The notes: generated by a model not told the origin, from the sequence alone. A stretch of 16,021 nucleotides of DNA from Deltaproteobacteria bacterium (GCA_019136325.1 JAGVUJ010000103.1:1-16021), one strand, 5' to 3'; shown: positions 6,087 to 14,101, counted from the first letter of the stretch. Made by a program: numbers and translations.

Positions 6087-7652
6087 TTAATCCGCGGCGT
6101 TTTCAATTTCTCTGGCTACGCTCATGTAGTGGAGGCCGCGGAAAGTCAGTTCGATCGTGACGGGCGTGGAAAGCAATCCGAACCGTAAAGATTTGATGAT
6201 AAAAATCAACCCATAAATACCAAAAGGATTAAATACAAGCTTCATCAGTTCAAAGATCAGCTTGGCCTTATTCGGATGAATGGTCATTTTGGACATATAC
6301 AATTTTTTCTGCCACGGTTCCGCGTGCTTCAATTTTGATAATTTCATATCCGGAAATTTTTTCAAAAGCGTCGCCGCGCGGGCAAAGTAATTACGGGGCG
6401 CGTAGGTTTCTTTGATCACTCTTCTGTAGCCGGCAATGAGCTGTTTTGCCGGCATTTTGGGGATGAAGTTGAGGTCGGTGTCAACATTATTGCCGCTGTG
6501 TCCAAGCCCGAACACCAGCCGTCCTTCCCGTTCTAATCTGTTGTACAAATCGGTATGCGGCATGGCGGCAAGAAGGCCGACCATACTCTGGACAATGCTG
6601 TTCCGCCGGATAAATTCCAGTTGGTTATCGAAAACGTCGTCCGTATCGGTGTCGAATCCCAGGATAAATCCTCCCATCACTTCTATGCCCGCCTTCTGAA
6701 CCTTTTCTATGGCGGCATTCATGTCGCAGGTCACGTTTTGATTTTTCTTGGTGGCACGAAGGGTGTCAGCGTCGGGAGATTCAATTCCGATAAAAACGGA
6801 CGTAAATCCCGATCGTCTCATGAGCCCCAGCAGTTCATCGTCTCGGGCGAGATCGATACTGGCTTCGGTAAACAGCAGGAAAGGATACCCGCGCTCCTCT
6901 TGCCACGCCGCCAGTAATCTGAGCATTTCCTTGACTTTCTTTCTGTTGGCAATGAAGTTATCGTCCACAATAAAAAGACGCCCGCGGTATCCGGTTGAAT
7001 AAAGCGCTTCCACTTCGCTCATGAATTGCTCCGGCGTCTTGGTCCTAGGAATGTGTCCGAACATCTGGACGATATCGCAGAATTCGCAATTGAAAGGACA
7101 CCCCCTGGAAAACTGAAGGGCCATGGAGGCATAATCTCCGGGGCGTATTAAATCAAAACGGGGAGTCGGGGTCTGTGTCAGGGGAGGTTTGTCCTTGTTG
7201 TCGTAAACTTTTTTCGCGTTGCCCTGCGCAAAATCCTCCAGAAATTGCGGAAGATTATTTTCCGCTTCGTATATAATCAGGTGCTCGATCTTGCTTACTT
7301 CCAAATTATCGAGCGCTTTTGTTCCGTAAATGGACTGTACAAAGGGCCCGCCGGCAACAATCGTCTTGCCTTTTCCCTGGCACAAATTGACCAATTCTAT
7401 AAAAGATTCTCTGTTGACGATCATGCCGGTTAGAAAAACCATATCGCTGTTCTCCACATCCTGCATGTTCAGATCTTCCACATTGAGATCGACCAGTTTA
7501 ATATTGAAGTTCTTGGGAAGCATGGCCGCTACGGTGAGCAATCCCAGCGGCGGCATGGTGGTTTTGAATCCAAGGGCCTTAATCGTATGATCATGACTCC
7601 AAAACGTTTGCGGAGTCTTCGGTTGTATCATCAACACATTGATATTTTTCAT
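6087..7652 (-). CDS. B12-binding-type radical SAM protein (HpnP/DUF4070-like)
   Basis: A 521-residue protein in three parts. Residues 1-150 form a Rossmann-like cobalamin-binding-type domain (MPPLGLLTVAAMLP at 33-46, then VAGGPFVQ). The radical SAM core carries the cluster motif CPFNCEFC with Cys185, Cys189 and Cys192. The C-terminal part resembles DUF4070 and includes hydrophobic stretches. The run RGCPFNCEFCDI, FGHIPRTKTPEQF and FIVDDNFIANRKKVKE is typical of the group containing HpnP, the hopanoid C2-methylase. The group also holds many uncharacterised enzymes, and no hopanoid gene is nearby, so HpnP itself is not claimed. The DxHxxG cobalamin signature is not visible, as in many relatives that bind cobalamin base-off. 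AGGAAA lies before the ATG. The gene stands alone between the lipoprotein and ssb genes. Confidence 0.85.
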   Translation of the reverse strand: MKNINVLMIQPKTPQTFWSHDHTIKALGFKTTMPPLGLLTVAAMLPKNFNIKLVDLNVEDLNMQDVENSDMVFLTGMIVNRESFIELVNLCQGKGKTIVAGGPFVQSIYGTKALDNLEVSKIEHLIIYEAENNLPQFLEDFAQGNAKKVYDNKDKPPLTQTPTPRFDLIRPGDYASMALQFSRGCPFNCEFCDIVQMFGHIPRTKTPEQFMSEVEALYSTGYRGRLFIVDDNFIANRKKVKEMLRLLAAWQEERGYPFLLFTEASIDLARDDELLGLMRRSGFTSVFIGIESPDADTLRATKKNQNVTCDMNAAIEKVQKAGIEVMGGFILGFDTDTDDVFDNQLEFIRRNSIVQSMVGLLAAMPHTDLYNRLEREGRLVFGLGHSGNNVDTDLNFIPKMPAKQLIAGYRRVIKETYAPRNYFARAATLLKKFPDMKLSKLKHAEPWQKKLYMSKMTIHPNKAKLIFELMKLVFNPFGIYGLIFIIKSLRFGLLSTPVTIELTFRGLHYMSVAREIENAAD

Positions 7653-7804
7653 TATTTTTCCTGTTTTGCGGGGATATGCCTAAACAATATTATCCCTGTT
7701 GTTTTTCGGTTATGATATACTTGCAGAAAATTTAAAGGGTATCGGATGGAGAAAAATACTGCATTAACTTTCCAGACTGCTTGTTGTCGGAAATGATCGA
7801 CCAT

Positions 7805-8218
7805 TTAAAAGGGAACATCGTCCAGCGGCACACTGCCGTCATTAACATTTGCGGCATCAGCATCAAAAGAAGTTTCTCCGGATTTGGTTTGTCCCTTGGA
7901 ATCAAGCATCATCATATTGGAAGCGATGATTTCCGTCGTGAAACGTTTCATGCCTTCTTTGTCTTCCCAGGAGCGGGTTTGAATTCTCCCTTCGATATAA
8001 ATAAGCTTACCTTTCACCAGATAATTACCGCAGATTTCAGCCAATTTCCCCCATGTTACTATTTTATGCCATTCCGTTCTCTGGATTTTTTCACCGTTTT
8101 TATCTTTCCGCTGCTCATCCGTGGCTAAATTGAAGTTGGTAACCATCGTCCCATCAGGCGTATAGCGAACCTCCGGATCTTTGCCCAATCTTCCAATCAA
8201 GATAACCTTATTTACCAT
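7805..8218 (-). CDS. ssb: Single-stranded DNA-binding protein
   Basis: A 137-residue SSB. The N-terminal OB fold (about residues 1-105) starts [23 protein letters not shown]. It includes the typical segments [23 protein letters not shown] and [16 protein letters not shown]. The tail is short and acidic and ends in DDVPF, the conserved tip that recruits replication and repair proteins. SSB coats single-stranded DNA as a tetramer during replication, recombination and repair. A strong AAGGAGG site precedes the ATG. It is not in the rpsF-ssb-rpsR arrangement, so it may be a second copy, though the tip is fully canonical. Confidence 0.97.
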   Translation of the reverse strand: MVNKVILIGRLGKDPEVRYTPDGTMVTNFNLATDEQRKDKNGEKIQRTEWHKIVTWGKLAEICGNYLVKGKLIYIEGRIQTRSWEDKEGMKRFTTEIIASNMMMLDSKGQTKSGETSFDADAANVNDGSVPLDDVPF

Positions 8219-8299
8219 CTTCCTTCCTCCTTTTAATCTTCCCTAATGGTGGGATACATAACATTACATGGGTCTTGTGGCAAACGAATTTTATAAGTA

Positions 8300-8328
8300 T
8301 TGATTCTTCCCTATTAATTTACGATAAT
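8300..8328 (+). promoter_or_regulatory. Sigma-70-type promoter for the 8362 gene
   Basis: TTGATT (8300-8305), a 17-base spacer and GATAAT (8323-8328) make a good promoter. Its predicted start near 8335 lies downstream of the TTG at 8275, so the protein must begin later. Confidence 0.6.
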
Positions 8329-8361
8329 CTTAAAAAATATATCTATGTTATTCATCAAAAT

Positions 8362-8733
8362 ATGTTAAGATTTATGAAAAATTTTGCAGAATTAATGATG
8401 CTTTCTTACATGAAAAATCATGAACATTACGTAAAAGAAATTCTTCAGCAAAACCCTGATGCTGAAAAACGAAGGGAGCTTCTCGCCTATCACGACAAAC
8501 AAATCAAGTGGATGCAGCATGAACGGCTGGTGCATTTAATTGTTATGCTTTTTGTTTGTTTTTTTACTTTGATCATTTTCGGATTTGCGGCTATTCGACC
8601 TTCCCTTCCCGCTATTGCTCTTTTTGTTATCCTGCTTATTCTATCGGTTGCCTACATTTTTCATTACTTCCGGCTCGAAAACAGCGTGCAAAAATGGTAT
8701 TTGATTTCGAATGAAATCAGGCCTAAACGCTGA
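8362..8733 (+). CDS. Small two-helix membrane protein, unknown function
   Basis: As drawn, 123 residues. An amphipathic N-terminal region (YVKEILQQNPD, RRELLAYHDKQIKWMQHERLVHL) is followed by two hydrophobic helices at about 56-78 and 82-102, then HYFRLENSVQKWY. The QHERLVHL motif before the first helix and the HYFRLEN-VQKWY motif after the second look like a conserved small membrane family seen in clostridia and other anaerobes, recalled without a name. The start is uncertain: the frame opens to a TTG at 8275, but the promoter falls inside that extension, and ATG codons at 8362, 8374, 8398 and 8410 all lack a clear ribosome site. It probably forms an operon with the gene 51 bases downstream. 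Confidence 0.7.
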   Translation: MLRFMKNFAELMMLSYMKNHEHYVKEILQQNPDAEKRRELLAYHDKQIKWMQHERLVHLIVMLFVCFFTLIIFGFAAIRPSLPAIALFVILLILSVAYIFHYFRLENSVQKWYLISNEIRPKR

Positions 8734-8784
8734 AAACGCTTTTACCGCATGAATAATTCATGATGTCTAAAAGGAGACGATAGA

Positions 8785-9189
8785 ATGATTAAGAATAAAA
8801 TTGTTGCCCATTATCTTGACGGGCAATTGTTTAAAGGCATCACCAACGATTTTTTTCCCGGCAAAGATTCTTTTCATTTATTTTCAAGAGACGCTCAACC
8901 GGAAAGCAAGGCAATAGAACTGCAGATGAGGGGATTGAAAGCTTTATTTTTTGTCAAAGAGTACGACGGCAATCCGGATTACCACGAAAAAAAGGATTTC
9001 GATCCTTCTATCCCTTTAATCGGTCGTAAAATCAAAACTCTTTTTCAGGATGGTGAATTGATGGTTGGCACAACGAACGGCTATCAACCGACACGCACGG
9101 GATTCTTCGTTGTGCCGGCCGACATAAAATCAAACAACGAACGTTGTTTTGTTATGACATCTGCGACGCAAAATATCACCTTGATCTGA
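8785..9189 (+). CDS. Duplicated beta-rich protein, DUF6982-like
   Basis: A 134-residue soluble protein with an AAAGGAG site before the ATG. It contains an internal repeat: residues 4-32 and 81-109 align without gaps at an offset of 77. They share DG-L--G-TN---P----F (Asp12-Gly13 with Asp89-Gly90, Thr20-Asn21 with Thr97-Asn98, Pro25 with Pro102). Between them is LKALFFVKEYDG, and after the second copy comes PADIKSNNER. I associate this pattern with DUF6982, found in Desulfobacterota and Acidobacteria; the name is from memory. The repeats look like small beta barrels, and some relatives neighbour PilZ or signalling domains. The stop is nine bases from the converging cyclase-hemerythrin stop. 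The biochemical role is unknown. Confidence 0.75.
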   Translation: MIKNKIVAHYLDGQLFKGITNDFFPGKDSFHLFSRDAQPESKAIELQMRGLKALFFVKEYDGNPDYHEKKDFDPSIPLIGRKIKTLFQDGELMVGTTNGYQPTRTGFFVVPADIKSNNERCFVMTSATQNITLI

Positions 9190-9198
9190 CGTCTTGAC

Positions 9199-10551
9199 TC
9201 ATAATGGACGGTTATTTGTCTGACGCAGGAACTTCCCAAAATGCCTGTCGAGTTTACTCGTATGATTAATAAGCCAGTCAATAATCAGCACCTGAACACG
9301 AAAAAGAACATACGCCCTGTTTGCATCGAATTTGGCTCTTATTTCTTTTTTAAGTTCCTCAAAGTATCTTGAAAAACGTCTGTGCTGATCTATTTGCATC
9401 TGAAGAAACGGATAATTTTTCTCAGCCATAAGTCGCTCCTCGGTATCAAAATGCACGTTGATGTATTCATCAAGGAATTCCATTACCGGGTCCAATTGCG
9501 CATAGTCTCTGCTGTTATGAACCGCATCGACGAATCTGCGGGCGCGTTTGAATAAAGTACGGTGTTGGTCGTCAATGACCGCATGATCGACAGCCATGGA
9601 TTGACTCCATGATATGGCCAGATCAAATTCTCCACTGCTCTCGTGATTGCCTGTCGTTCGAAATTTAGCGCAGCGATCCCGGTAAACCTGAGCCACGGTA
9701 TCATCGGGAGCCTGCCGCAGACATTCGGAAAGCAGCTCCATCGCCCGGTCAACATTTTTAAAATGATAATGCGCCAGCGCTTCTTCAAAAAGAATCTTTG
9801 TTTTACGCTTCGCTTCCCGCAGTTTTTTCGGATCGGCGTCAAACACCTCGTAAACGGACTGGCACTGCATTTTTCCCTTAACCTTAACCCGATCGACAAA
9901 GCGTATATGATAAAGCGATGGATGCTTTAGACTGTAGTAAGTATGTTCACTGACCAGCAGGGATGTTTTATAATCTTTGGTTAACGACTCCACGCGCGAC
10001 GCCAGATTGACGGCGTCGCTGATGACCGTTGTTTCCATGAAATGCTCTCCGCCGATAATGCCGAGCATCACCAGTCCGGTATTGAGTCCCAAACCGATTT
10101 TGACGGAAGGATATCCCGCCTGTTTGATTTTTTTATTGAATGATTGCAGTTGACGAAGCATTCGGGTAGCGCAACGCAGCGCATCATCGGCGCCGGCAGG
10201 AAAAAGCGCCATGATCGCATCGCCGATGTACTTGTCAATGATTCCGCCGTTCTGCGCGATCACGGGATTCATGCATGCCATGTAGGCATTGATAAAGGTG
10301 AAGTTTTGCCGGGGAGACATTTCTTCTGAAAGAGACGTGAAATCTCTGATATCAGAAAAAAGTATCGTCATTGTTTTTTCAATGTGATCGCCGAGAAAGA
10401 CGCTGTTGATATCGTCTTTTCCCATCAGCCGGATAATCTCCTGCGGCACAAAGCGGCTGTAAGCGCCGATTATTTTCTCGACGGATTTCTGCGGGGAGCG
10501 CGTGCTTGATTGAGAAACGCGATTCTTTTTCTTTATGCCTGCAATGGACAT
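9199..10551 (-). CDS. Class III adenylate cyclase fused to C-terminal bacteriohemerythrin domain
   Basis: A 450-residue soluble fusion. The class III cyclase domain (about 60-240) has metal-binding Asp67 (FSDIRDFT) and Asp111 (IGDAIM). Lys107 and Thr175 sit at the positions that select adenine, and Asn182 and Arg186 (VNLASR) are the transition-state residues, so cAMP synthesis is expected. A helical linker at 250-297 resembles a TPR unit. Residues 310-442 are hemerythrin-like: His330 (IDDQH), His367 and Glu371 (HFDTE), His390, His430 and Asp435 (HTSKLD). The position of the usual first histidine of HxxxH is Gln386, so six of seven di-iron ligands remain. There is no membrane or other sensor domain. 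It lies 72 bases after the nitronate monooxygenase-like gene on the same strand. An oxygen- or redox-responsive cyclase is the likely role. Confidence 0.9.
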   Translation of the reverse strand: MSIAGIKKKNRVSQSSTRSPQKSVEKIIGAYSRFVPQEIIRLMGKDDINSVFLGDHIEKTMTILFSDIRDFTSLSEEMSPRQNFTFINAYMACMNPVIAQNGGIIDKYIGDAIMALFPAGADDALRCATRMLRQLQSFNKKIKQAGYPSVKIGLGLNTGLVMLGIIGGEHFMETTVISDAVNLASRVESLTKDYKTSLLVSEHTYYSLKHPSLYHIRFVDRVKVKGKMQCQSVYEVFDADPKKLREAKRKTKILFEEALAHYHFKNVDRAMELLSECLRQAPDDTVAQVYRDRCAKFRTTGNHESSGEFDLAISWSQSMAVDHAVIDDQHRTLFKRARRFVDAVHNSRDYAQLDPVMEFLDEYINVHFDTEERLMAEKNYPFLQMQIDQHRRFSRYFEELKKEIRAKFDANRAYVLFRVQVLIIDWLINHTSKLDRHFGKFLRQTNNRPL

Positions 10552-10623
10552 TCGGATTATCCGGGGATACGCAATCGATTCGACAATGCCGACGTTATTA
10601 AATATTTTCCTGCCACATGGCGT

Positions 10624-11607
10624 CTAAAAAATATTTCCGACCCGGTCAATATCGGCTTTGGCCTCGGAAACCAGTCTTTCGATAAGCTCCTTGCAGGTGG
10701 GAATATCCTTGACCAGTCCAACGGATTGTCCCATCATCATCGGAGCGCTGTCCACCTCGCCGGATTCCCAGGCTTTTCTGACCCGCTCTCCGGCAATCAG
10801 CGGGATGAGTTTTTCCAGGCCGCCGCCGGTCGATTCCACGGTTAAGACTTCTTCCACAAGTTTATTTCTGATGGCCCGGCCCTGCAGGCCGATGGATTTG
10901 CATATCAGCGCCGTTTCAAATTCCTGCCGTCTGATGATCTCCTGTTTGATATTATTGTGCACCTCGCACTCCTTCGTGGCAACGAAACGGGTAGCCATCA
11001 TCACGCCCTGGGCACCGAGAGCCAATGCAGCGGCAAACGTGCGTCCGTCAGCAACACCACCGACCGTCACCACCGGAATTTTCACGGTTTCGGCAATACG
11101 CGGCGTCAGCACCATCGTCGTGACATCGTCATTGAGTGGATGACCGCCTTCTTCAATGCCCGCGGCGTAAATGCCGTCGTAACCGCTCTTCTCGGCATGC
11201 ACGGCGTGGCGCACCGATCCGACCTTGTGAAATAATTTCACACCGGCCTTTTTCAGCGTGTCTATAAATTCCTTCCCCACCGCTTTGTCCAAAGGGGTTC
11301 CGGATATTTCCAGACCCGCAACCTTTTCTTCGGCGCAGATGGTCAGATACATTTTGTGATGTTCGGCCGTGATATGAACCGAAGGGAGAATGGTTACATT
11401 GACCATGAAAGGTTTGTCTGTTAATTTTCTCGTTTCCCGGATAGCTTCACGGAATTCATCACCCGTGGGATAGTTCCCCGCGGTAAGATTACCCAGCCCC
11501 CCGGCATTCGAGACGGCTGCGCAAAGCTTTGGTTTGCAAAGCCACATCATGGCGCCGCAGATAATGGGATATTTTACACCGAACATTTCGGTAATCGCTG
11601 TTTTCAT
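10624..11607 (-). CDS. Nitronate monooxygenase / FabK-like FMN enzyme
   Basis: A 327-residue TIM-barrel flavoprotein of the NPD (2-nitropropane dioxygenase) family. Visible signatures are GAMMWLCKPKLCAAVSNAGGLGNLTAG (residues 18-44), the GIEEGGH segment with His156, the FMN-phosphate loop GGVADGRTFAAALALGA (183-199) and MATRFVATKEC (204-214). The family includes nitronate monooxygenases, the enoyl-ACP reductase FabK and many anaerobe proteins of unknown substrate. An AGAGGT site lies before the ATG, and the gene follows the crotonase gene by 47 bases, so the two are co-transcribed. Beside 4-hydroxybutyryl-CoA dehydratase and an enoyl-CoA isomerase-like protein, an acyl-CoA-linked redox role is more likely than nitroalkane oxidation in an anaerobe, but this is inferred from context. 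Confidence 0.85.
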   Translation of the reverse strand: MKTAITEMFGVKYPIICGAMMWLCKPKLCAAVSNAGGLGNLTAGNYPTGDEFREAIRETRKLTDKPFMVNVTILPSVHITAEHHKMYLTICAEEKVAGLEISGTPLDKAVGKEFIDTLKKAGVKLFHKVGSVRHAVHAEKSGYDGIYAAGIEEGGHPLNDDVTTMVLTPRIAETVKIPVVTVGGVADGRTFAAALALGAQGVMMATRFVATKECEVHNNIKQEIIRRQEFETALICKSIGLQGRAIRNKLVEEVLTVESTGGGLEKLIPLIAGERVRKAWESGEVDSAPMMMGQSVGLVKDIPTCKELIERLVSEAKADIDRVGNIF

Positions 11608-11654
11608 TGTTTATACCTCTTCGCTGAAATCGCTGTAATGTGGTTTACGGAAGC

Positions 11655-12380
11655 CTAATCCATCATGACCAGAGAAGTAATTTTGGCCGTCGGCGGCATA
11701 AAATCGTCGTCCAGGACTTTGATGATATCGGCGTAAAGTCTTCGTTTCAGTTCGCCGAAGATCGACCGTTTCTTCTGGAACGTCCTGGCAAAGGCTATCG
11801 CGGAGGACATCAATTCTTCCTGGCTGGCGCAGGCCTTCACAATAATGTTGTGCTTTTCCAGATCCGGCGCAGTGTAACGATTACCGGTCAGCTGCATCTG
11901 CGACAATACGTGCACAGGAATGGCTTTTTTCACAAAAGCATTCATCCCCCAGCGGAAAGGAATGCTGATGTTGACTTCGGGGAAACAGAAGAATCCTTTG
12001 TCCGAGCGCATAAAACGGAAATCGCAGGCACAGGCAACAATCGAACCGTTGCCAAACGCATGGCCGTTGATGGCCGCAATGACCGGGATCGGATAAAGAA
12101 GCAGCTTTTTAAAAACCACATCCATTTCGTTGATGAAATCCGTCACCGGCTGATGTTCATTTTTCTGCATCTGTCCCATAATCCATTCAACGTCTATACC
12201 CTGCGAAAAATTCTTTGGATCATTGGACGTGATAATCAGAGCGGTTATGGTTTTATCCGCGATTATTTCATCAAGCATCGCATTCAATGTCTTGGAAAAT
12301 GTCAGATTTTGTCTGTTTTCGCCATTCGTCATGGTTATAATGGCGACGGTTTCATCTTTGGTCCAGTTCATGATAGACAT
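11655..12380 (-). CDS. Crotonase-fold protein, enoyl-CoA delta-isomerase-like
   Basis: A 241-residue crotonase-superfamily enzyme acting on acyl-CoA thioesters. The first oxyanion-hole segment is NFSQGIDVEWIM (57-68) and the second is NGHAFGNGSIVACACDFRF (105-123). Classical enoyl-CoA hydratases have GGGCEL here, with the first catalytic glutamate. This protein has GNGSIV and lacks it. The second glutamate is kept as Glu135 in FPEVNI. Single-glutamate active sites are typical of delta3-delta2-enoyl-CoA isomerases, and MRSDKGFFCFPEVNISIPF resembles plant and peroxisomal enoyl-CoA isomerases. Double-bond migration is therefore more likely than hydration. GAGAGGT precedes the ATG. The gene heads a leftward operon with the FMN enzyme and is divergent from the dehydratase gene. 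Confidence 0.85.
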   Translation of the reverse strand: MSIMNWTKDETVAIITMTNGENRQNLTFSKTLNAMLDEIIADKTITALIITSNDPKNFSQGIDVEWIMGQMQKNEHQPVTDFINEMDVVFKKLLLYPIPVIAAINGHAFGNGSIVACACDFRFMRSDKGFFCFPEVNISIPFRWGMNAFVKKAIPVHVLSQMQLTGNRYTAPDLEKHNIIVKACASQEELMSSAIAFARTFQKKRSIFGELKRRLYADIIKVLDDDFMPPTAKITSLVMMD

Positions 12381-12649
12381 GTGTTTTTACCTCTCTCTTT
12401 CAAAATGTATAAATTACGGTCGCAAAGGCTGTAATATTCAACGATTCCAACGGCATAACTTCAACATGCGCCTTAAAAAAAGCAGGCACAAACTGAGGAA
12501 GTATAAGAAGTCCCCCCTCGTATGTCAAGGATATAATGTGCATCCGAATAGCCTTGAAATTTATCCGACAAAGTATTAGCTTAATGAAAACAGAAAATGT
12601 CCTGTAATGTGTTTACACTAAAATTTGTTCATGCGCGAGGAGGTCGGAC
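12381..12649. promoter_or_regulatory. Divergent intergenic region between isomerase and dehydratase genes
   Basis: A 269-base region that must hold both promoters. TATAAT at 12532-12537 (plus) is the best -10, but its -35 is poor. TGTAA, five bases, TTACA (about 12602-12616) is a short palindrome near the dehydratase start. GAGGAGG (about 12638-12645) is a strong ribosome site for the dehydratase. No large repeat or convincing small gene was seen. Confidence 0.4.
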
Positions 12650-14101
12650 ATGGCATTAAAAACCGCGGATCACTATGAAGAAAGTCTGCGTAAAATGAAT
12701 CTGAAAGTCTATCTGCTGGGTGAACGGGTGCAAAGCCCGGTCGATCATCCGATCATCAGACCTTCCATGAATTCTGTAAAAATGACGTACGCCCTGGCTC
12801 AAAGCCCTGAGCATGAAGATCTGATGACGGCCAAATCCCATTTGACCGGTGAGCGAATCAACCGTTTCTGCCATCTGCATCAGAGCACGGACGACCTGAT
12901 TAAAAAAGTAAAGATGCAGCGTCTGCTGGGACAAAAAACCGGCGCCTGTTTCCAGCGCTGCGTCGGGATGGATGCCATCAATGCCGTGGACAGCGTCACG
13001 TTTGAAATGGATAAGAAACTCGGCACGCCATACCATGATCGCTTTATCAGGTTTCTGAAAATGGTGCAGCAAGAAGATCTGGTTGTCGACGGCGCCATGA
13101 CCGATCCGAAAGGCGACCGCAGTCTGCCGCCCAGCCGTCAGACTGATCCTGATTTGTACACCCATGTTGTGGAAAAAAGAAAAGACGGCATTATCGTGCG
13201 CGGCGCCAAGGCTCACCAGACCGGAGCCGTCAACTCTCACTGGATTCTGGTGATGCCGACCATCGCCATGACCAAAGACGACGCCGATTACGCCCTTTCC
13301 TTTGTCGCGCCCGCAGACGCGGAAGGCATTTCCTACATCTACGGCCGGCAGTCCTGCGACACGCGCAAACTCGAAGGCTGCGAAATCGATGTCGGCAACC
13401 GGCAATTCGGCGGTCATGAAGCCTTGATGGTTTTTGACAATTTATTCGTTCCCTGGGAAAATGTCTTCATGTGCGGAGAATATGAATTCAGCGGCCTCCT
13501 GGTGGAGCGCTTTGCCGGCTACCATCGTCAGAGCTATGGCGGCTGCAAGGTCGGCGTGGGCGATGTGCTGATCGGCGCGGCGGCGCTGGCGGCCGATTAC
13601 AACGGCGCGGCCAAAGCCTCTCACGTCAAAGACAAGCTCATTGAAATGACGCATTTGAACGAAACTCTTTTCTCCTGCGGCATCGCCTGCTCGGCGCAGG
13701 GGCACAGAACCGCTTCCGGAACGTACCTGATCGATTTGCTGCTGGCCAATGTCTGCAAGCAAAACGTGACCAGATTTCCCTACGAAATCGCCCGACTTGC
13801 CGAAGATATCGCCGGAGGATTGATGGTGACCATGGCCTCGGAAAAGGATCTGCGTCATCCGGAAATCGGCAGAATCGTCGAAAAATATTTCAAGGGAATT
13901 GATTCCGTTTCCACCGAGAACCGTTGCCGGATCATGCGGCTGGTGGAAAATATCACGCTGGGCACCGCCGCCGTCGGCTACCGCACCGAATCCATGCACG
14001 GCGCCGGCTCGCCACAGGCGCAGCGCATCATGATTGCCCGCCAGGGCAACCTGGAACAGAAGAAGAAACTGGCCAAAGAAATCGCGGGAATTAAAGATTA
14101 A
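12650..14101 (+). CDS. abfD: 4-hydroxybutyryl-CoA dehydratase / vinylacetyl-CoA delta-isomerase
   Basis: A 483-residue FMN and [4Fe-4S] enzyme that dehydrates 4-hydroxybutyryl-CoA to crotonyl-CoA through a ketyl-type radical and also isomerises vinylacetyl-CoA to crotonyl-CoA. The length and all four cluster ligands of the Clostridium aminobutyricum enzyme are present: Cys100 and Cys104 (ACFQRC), His292 and Cys299 (YHRQSYGGC). Active-site Glu257, Tyr296 and Lys300 fall at the expected positions, and the C-terminal GYRTESMHGAGSPQAQRIM-RQGNLE block is well conserved. It works as a homotetramer and the cluster is oxygen-sensitive. The strong GAGGAGG site confirms the start. It permits fermentation or syntrophic use of 4-hydroxybutyrate, GABA or succinate, or an assimilatory role. 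The partner CoA-transferase and 4-hydroxybutyrate dehydrogenase are not in the window. Confidence 0.95.
   Translation: MALKTADHYEESLRKMNLKVYLLGERVQSPVDHPIIRPSMNSVKMTYALAQSPEHEDLMTAKSHLTGERINRFCHLHQSTDDLIKKVKMQRLLGQKTGACFQRCVGMDAINAVDSVTFEMDKKLGTPYHDRFIRFLKMVQQEDLVVDGAMTDPKGDRSLPPSRQTDPDLYTHVVEKRKDGIIVRGAKAHQTGAVNSHWILVMPTIAMTKDDADYALSFVAPADAEGISYIYGRQSCDTRKLEGCEIDVGNRQFGGHEALMVFDNLFVPWENVFMCGEYEFSGLLVERFAGYHRQSYGGCKVGVGDVLIGAAALAADYNGAAKASHVKDKLIEMTHLNETLFSCGIACSAQGHRTASGTYLIDLLLANVCKQNVTRFPYEIARLAEDIAGGLMVTMASEKDLRHPEIGRIVEKYFKGIDSVSTENRCRIMRLVENITLGTAAVGYRTESMHGAGSPQAQRIMIARQGNLEQKKKLAKEIAGIKD

Noticed and set aside
8275..8361. TTG start at 8275 for the two-helix membrane protein
   Set aside because: A good promoter (8300-8328) lies inside this extension, and no ribosome site precedes the TTG.
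11640..12434. 264-codon plus-strand frame across the crotonase gene
   Set aside because: The opposite strand encodes recognisable crotonase motifs. This frame has no ribosome site or known domain.
12656..13417. 253-codon minus-strand frame opposite abfD
   Set aside because: abfD is certain from its cluster ligands, and the antisense frame shows no motif.
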